Assembly: GCA_964593895.1 (NCBI GenBank)
Contig: CAZQKL010000097.1
Span: forward strand, 1-7,545
Source of the DNA: CAZQKL01 sp964593895 [NCBI: uncultured bacterium]
GTDB taxonomy: Bacteria > DYJV01
Reading direction: 5' to 3'
DNA: 7,545 bases
Part shown: positions 6,510 through 7,545 of the stretch, piece by piece
How positions within the stretch are numbered: the stretch's first letter is position 1
Layout of the letters: every line of letters starts with the position of its first letter
The notes under the pieces: model-generated
Told to the model about the DNA's origin: nothing
Database searches by the model: none
Seen by the model: only the letters and a program-made list of their open reading frames with translations
Made by a program: the position numbers and the translations under genes

Positions 6510-7253
6510 ATGCCATTTAGCACAAAAATAATAAGATTAATAAACAGAGTTGACGAACCATTAAGAGAGATTCTTATATCAATTTTAGAAGAGATAGAAC
6601 AGCAGAGAGAAGAGACTGTAACAAAGAAAGAGTTTAACGAGCTGAAGGAAATAGTAAAAGAGCTATCAAAAAATGTAAAATCACTTGCCCAAGCGCAGAG
6701 GAAGACAGAAGAGAGGTTAAACAATCTTGCGAAAAGGGTAGATGAGCTTGCCCAAGCACAGAAAAGAACTGAACAAAGGTTAAATGAACTTGCTGAAGCT
6801 CAGAAAAAAACTGAAGAAGAACTTAAAAAACTTATTGGCGAGCATAAAAAAACAAGGGAACAACTTGGAGGGTTATCTCATACTGTTGGATACATCCTTG
6901 AAGATAGAGCTTATGTATCTCTACCTTATTTATTAGAAAAAGATCACAATATTCATGTCCATGAACTTAAAAGGGACTACATTGAAATTTCAAAAGGGAA
7001 ATATATTGAGATTAATATTATAGGAGATGGAATGAGAAATAAAGAAGAAGTTGTAATTATTGGGGAATGCAAAACACAGCTAAAGAAAAAAGATGTTGAT
7101 AACTTTATAAAAACATTGGGAAAATTGCAAAAAATTATTCAAAAACAGATATTTCCAGTAATTGTAACATATCAAGCATTACCTCCAGTTAGAAAATATG
7201 TTAAAGAACAAAACATTCCTCTTTATTTCTCATATCAATTAAAATTAAGCTAA
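6510..7253 (+). CDS. Coiled-coil protein with C-terminal PD-(D/E)XK nuclease-like domain (DUF3782-like)
   Basis: A 247-residue protein in two parts. Residues ~18-120 are charged, helical and repetitive. They include 14-residue units of the form LAxAQKKTEERLNE at 59-72, 80-93, 94-107 and 108-121, with a 7-residue insert (LAKRVDE) after the first, which predict a long coiled coil. Residues ~122-247 form a compact alpha/beta domain starting 'LSHTVGYILEDRAY'. Its core 'YIEINIIGDG' (165-174) then 'VVIIGECKTQL' (181-191) matches a PD-(D/E)XK fold: E186-x-K188 is the E-x-K pair and E167 the upstream acid. The usual first-strand Asp appears as Asn169, with Asp173 nearby, so catalytic activity is uncertain. 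Proteins of this design are common in multiple copies in some thermophiles; their function is not known to me. The coiled-coil part uses codons such as CTG, GCG, AGG and CCC that are scarce in neighbouring genes, suggesting a different origin. It converges on the minus-strand rhodanese with a 5-base gap. Confidence 0.75.
   Translation: MPFSTKIIRLINRVDEPLREILISILEEIEQQREETVTKKEFNELKEIVKELSKNVKSLAQAQRKTEERLNNLAKRVDELAQAQKRTEQRLNELAEAQKKTEEELKKLIGEHKKTREQLGGLSHTVGYILEDRAYVSLPYLLEKDHNIHVHELKRDYIEISKGKYIEINIIGDGMRNKEEVVIIGECKTQLKKKDVDNFIKTLGKLQKIIQKQIFPVIVTYQALPPVRKYVKEQNIPLYFSYQLKLS
6684..6872 (+). repeat. Four tandem 42-base coding repeats (14-residue coiled-coil units)
   Basis: Units at 6684-6725, 6747-6788, 6789-6830 and 6831-6872, with a 21-base half unit at 6726-6746. 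The first and second share the opening CTTGCCCAAGC and are alike at the DNA level. The fourth has diverged, keeping only 'KKTREQL'. The 14- and 7-residue spacing keeps the heptad register. The array could expand or shrink by slippage or recombination. Confidence 0.7.
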
Positions 7254-7258
7254 TTTAT

Positions 7259-7545
7259 TTATTCAACTGGATATTTTTTTATCCATGCACTCATCCCTCC
7301 AATTACACTGTAAACATGTTTAAAGCCTTTAGATTTTAATATAGACCCTGCTATATTTGAGCGGTAACCTGAACCACATATAACACTTATATGTTCTTTA
7401 AATGGAATATCAATTTCTTCATCAAAAAATTTTTGTAAAGGTATATGAATAGCTCCTTTAATATGTCCACTATTCCATTCCTCGTCATTTCTAACATCAA
7501 TAACATGATGGTTGTCATATTTTTCTAATACATGTTTTAATGAAT
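7259..7545 (-). CDS. Rhodanese-domain protein, C-terminal part (runs off right edge)
   Basis: The minus strand from the window edge to a TAA at 7261-7259 encodes 94 residues with no internal stop. The visible part is a full rhodanese domain core: 'HHVIDVRNDEEWNSGHIKGA', then 'HIPLQKF', the active-site loop 'VICGSGYRSNIAG' with the catalytic Cys, and the closing 'GFKHVYSVIGGMSAW'. The loop CGSGYRS and the GGMSAW ending resemble the C-terminal rhodanese domain found fused to metallo-beta-lactamase-fold persulfide dioxygenases (CstB/Blh-like), as well as stand-alone single-domain rhodaneses. The missing N-terminus decides between them. No signal peptide can be assessed. Its product differs clearly from the exported rhodanese at 229-879 (loop CRSGDRS), so they are not recent duplicates. 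No ORF on this strand was flagged because the gene is cut by the edge. Confidence 0.85.
   Translation of the reverse strand, partial: SLKHVLEKYDNHHVIDVRNDEEWNSGHIKGAIHIPLQKFFDEEIDIPFKEHISVICGSGYRSNIAGSILKSKGFKHVYSVIGGMSAWIKKYPVE

Noticed and set aside
6446-6724. Minus-strand open frame of 92 codons
   Set aside because: Ser/Phe-rich translation opposite the coiled-coil repeats, the expected shadow of Glu/Lys-rich coding sequence.
6684-6872. CRISPR array or non-coding tandem repeat
   Set aside because: The repeats are diverged, contiguous and keep the reading frame of a coiled-coil protein, with no spacers.

Overview
This is a low-GC (roughly 30% by eye) bacterial window. Strong Shine-Dalgarno boxes, sigma70-type promoters, a bacterial-style SECIS hairpin and a Tat-exported oxidoreductase point to a diderm, anaerobic, selenoprotein-making bacterium. 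Gene content fits a sulfur-, polysulfide- or thiosulfate-respiring lineage. The coiled-coil/nuclease gene near the right end is of a kind I associate with thermophile genomes (Aquificota, Thermodesulfovibrio-like, Desulfurella-like, Deferribacterota). The exact taxon cannot be fixed from the sequence.

Layout. (1) Positions 1-89, minus strand: the N-terminus of a LysR-type regulator running off the left edge. (2) Positions 90-228: an AT-rich divergent intergenic region with a LysR-like dyad and a clear promoter. (3) Positions 229-879: an exported single-domain rhodanese resembling, by context, the Sud polysulfide carrier, closed by an intrinsic terminator. (4) Positions 922-4957: a promoter and a three-gene respiratory complex of the polysulfide/thiosulfate reductase type. 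Its order is catalytic Mo subunit, NrfD-type membrane subunit, four-cluster ferredoxin subunit (A-C-B). (5) Positions 4978-6478: a YihY-family membrane protein overlapping cobS, in the same direction and probably on the same transcript. (6) Positions 6510-7253: a coiled-coil protein with a C-terminal PD-(D/E)XK-like nuclease domain. (7) Positions 7259-7545, minus strand: the C-terminus of a second rhodanese-domain protein, converging on the nuclease-like gene and running off the right edge.

The central result is that the catalytic subunit is not two genes. An in-frame TGA at 1523-1525 separates two segments that together make one complete 733-residue molybdopterin oxidoreductase. The TGA lies where this family carries its molybdenum-ligating Cys, and a stable hairpin with a GG-containing apical loop follows at bacterial SECIS spacing. 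TGA is an ordinary stop in three neighbouring genes. The best reading is a selenocysteine-containing polysulfide/thiosulfate-reductase-like enzyme.

Proposed working model (inference): the exported rhodanese carries sulfane sulfur in the periplasm to the Tat-exported Mo-Sec subunit. Electrons come from the quinol pool through the NrfD subunit and the iron-sulfur subunit. The LysR regulator may control the rhodanese gene. The right-hand rhodanese may handle sulfane sulfur or persulfide in the cytoplasm.
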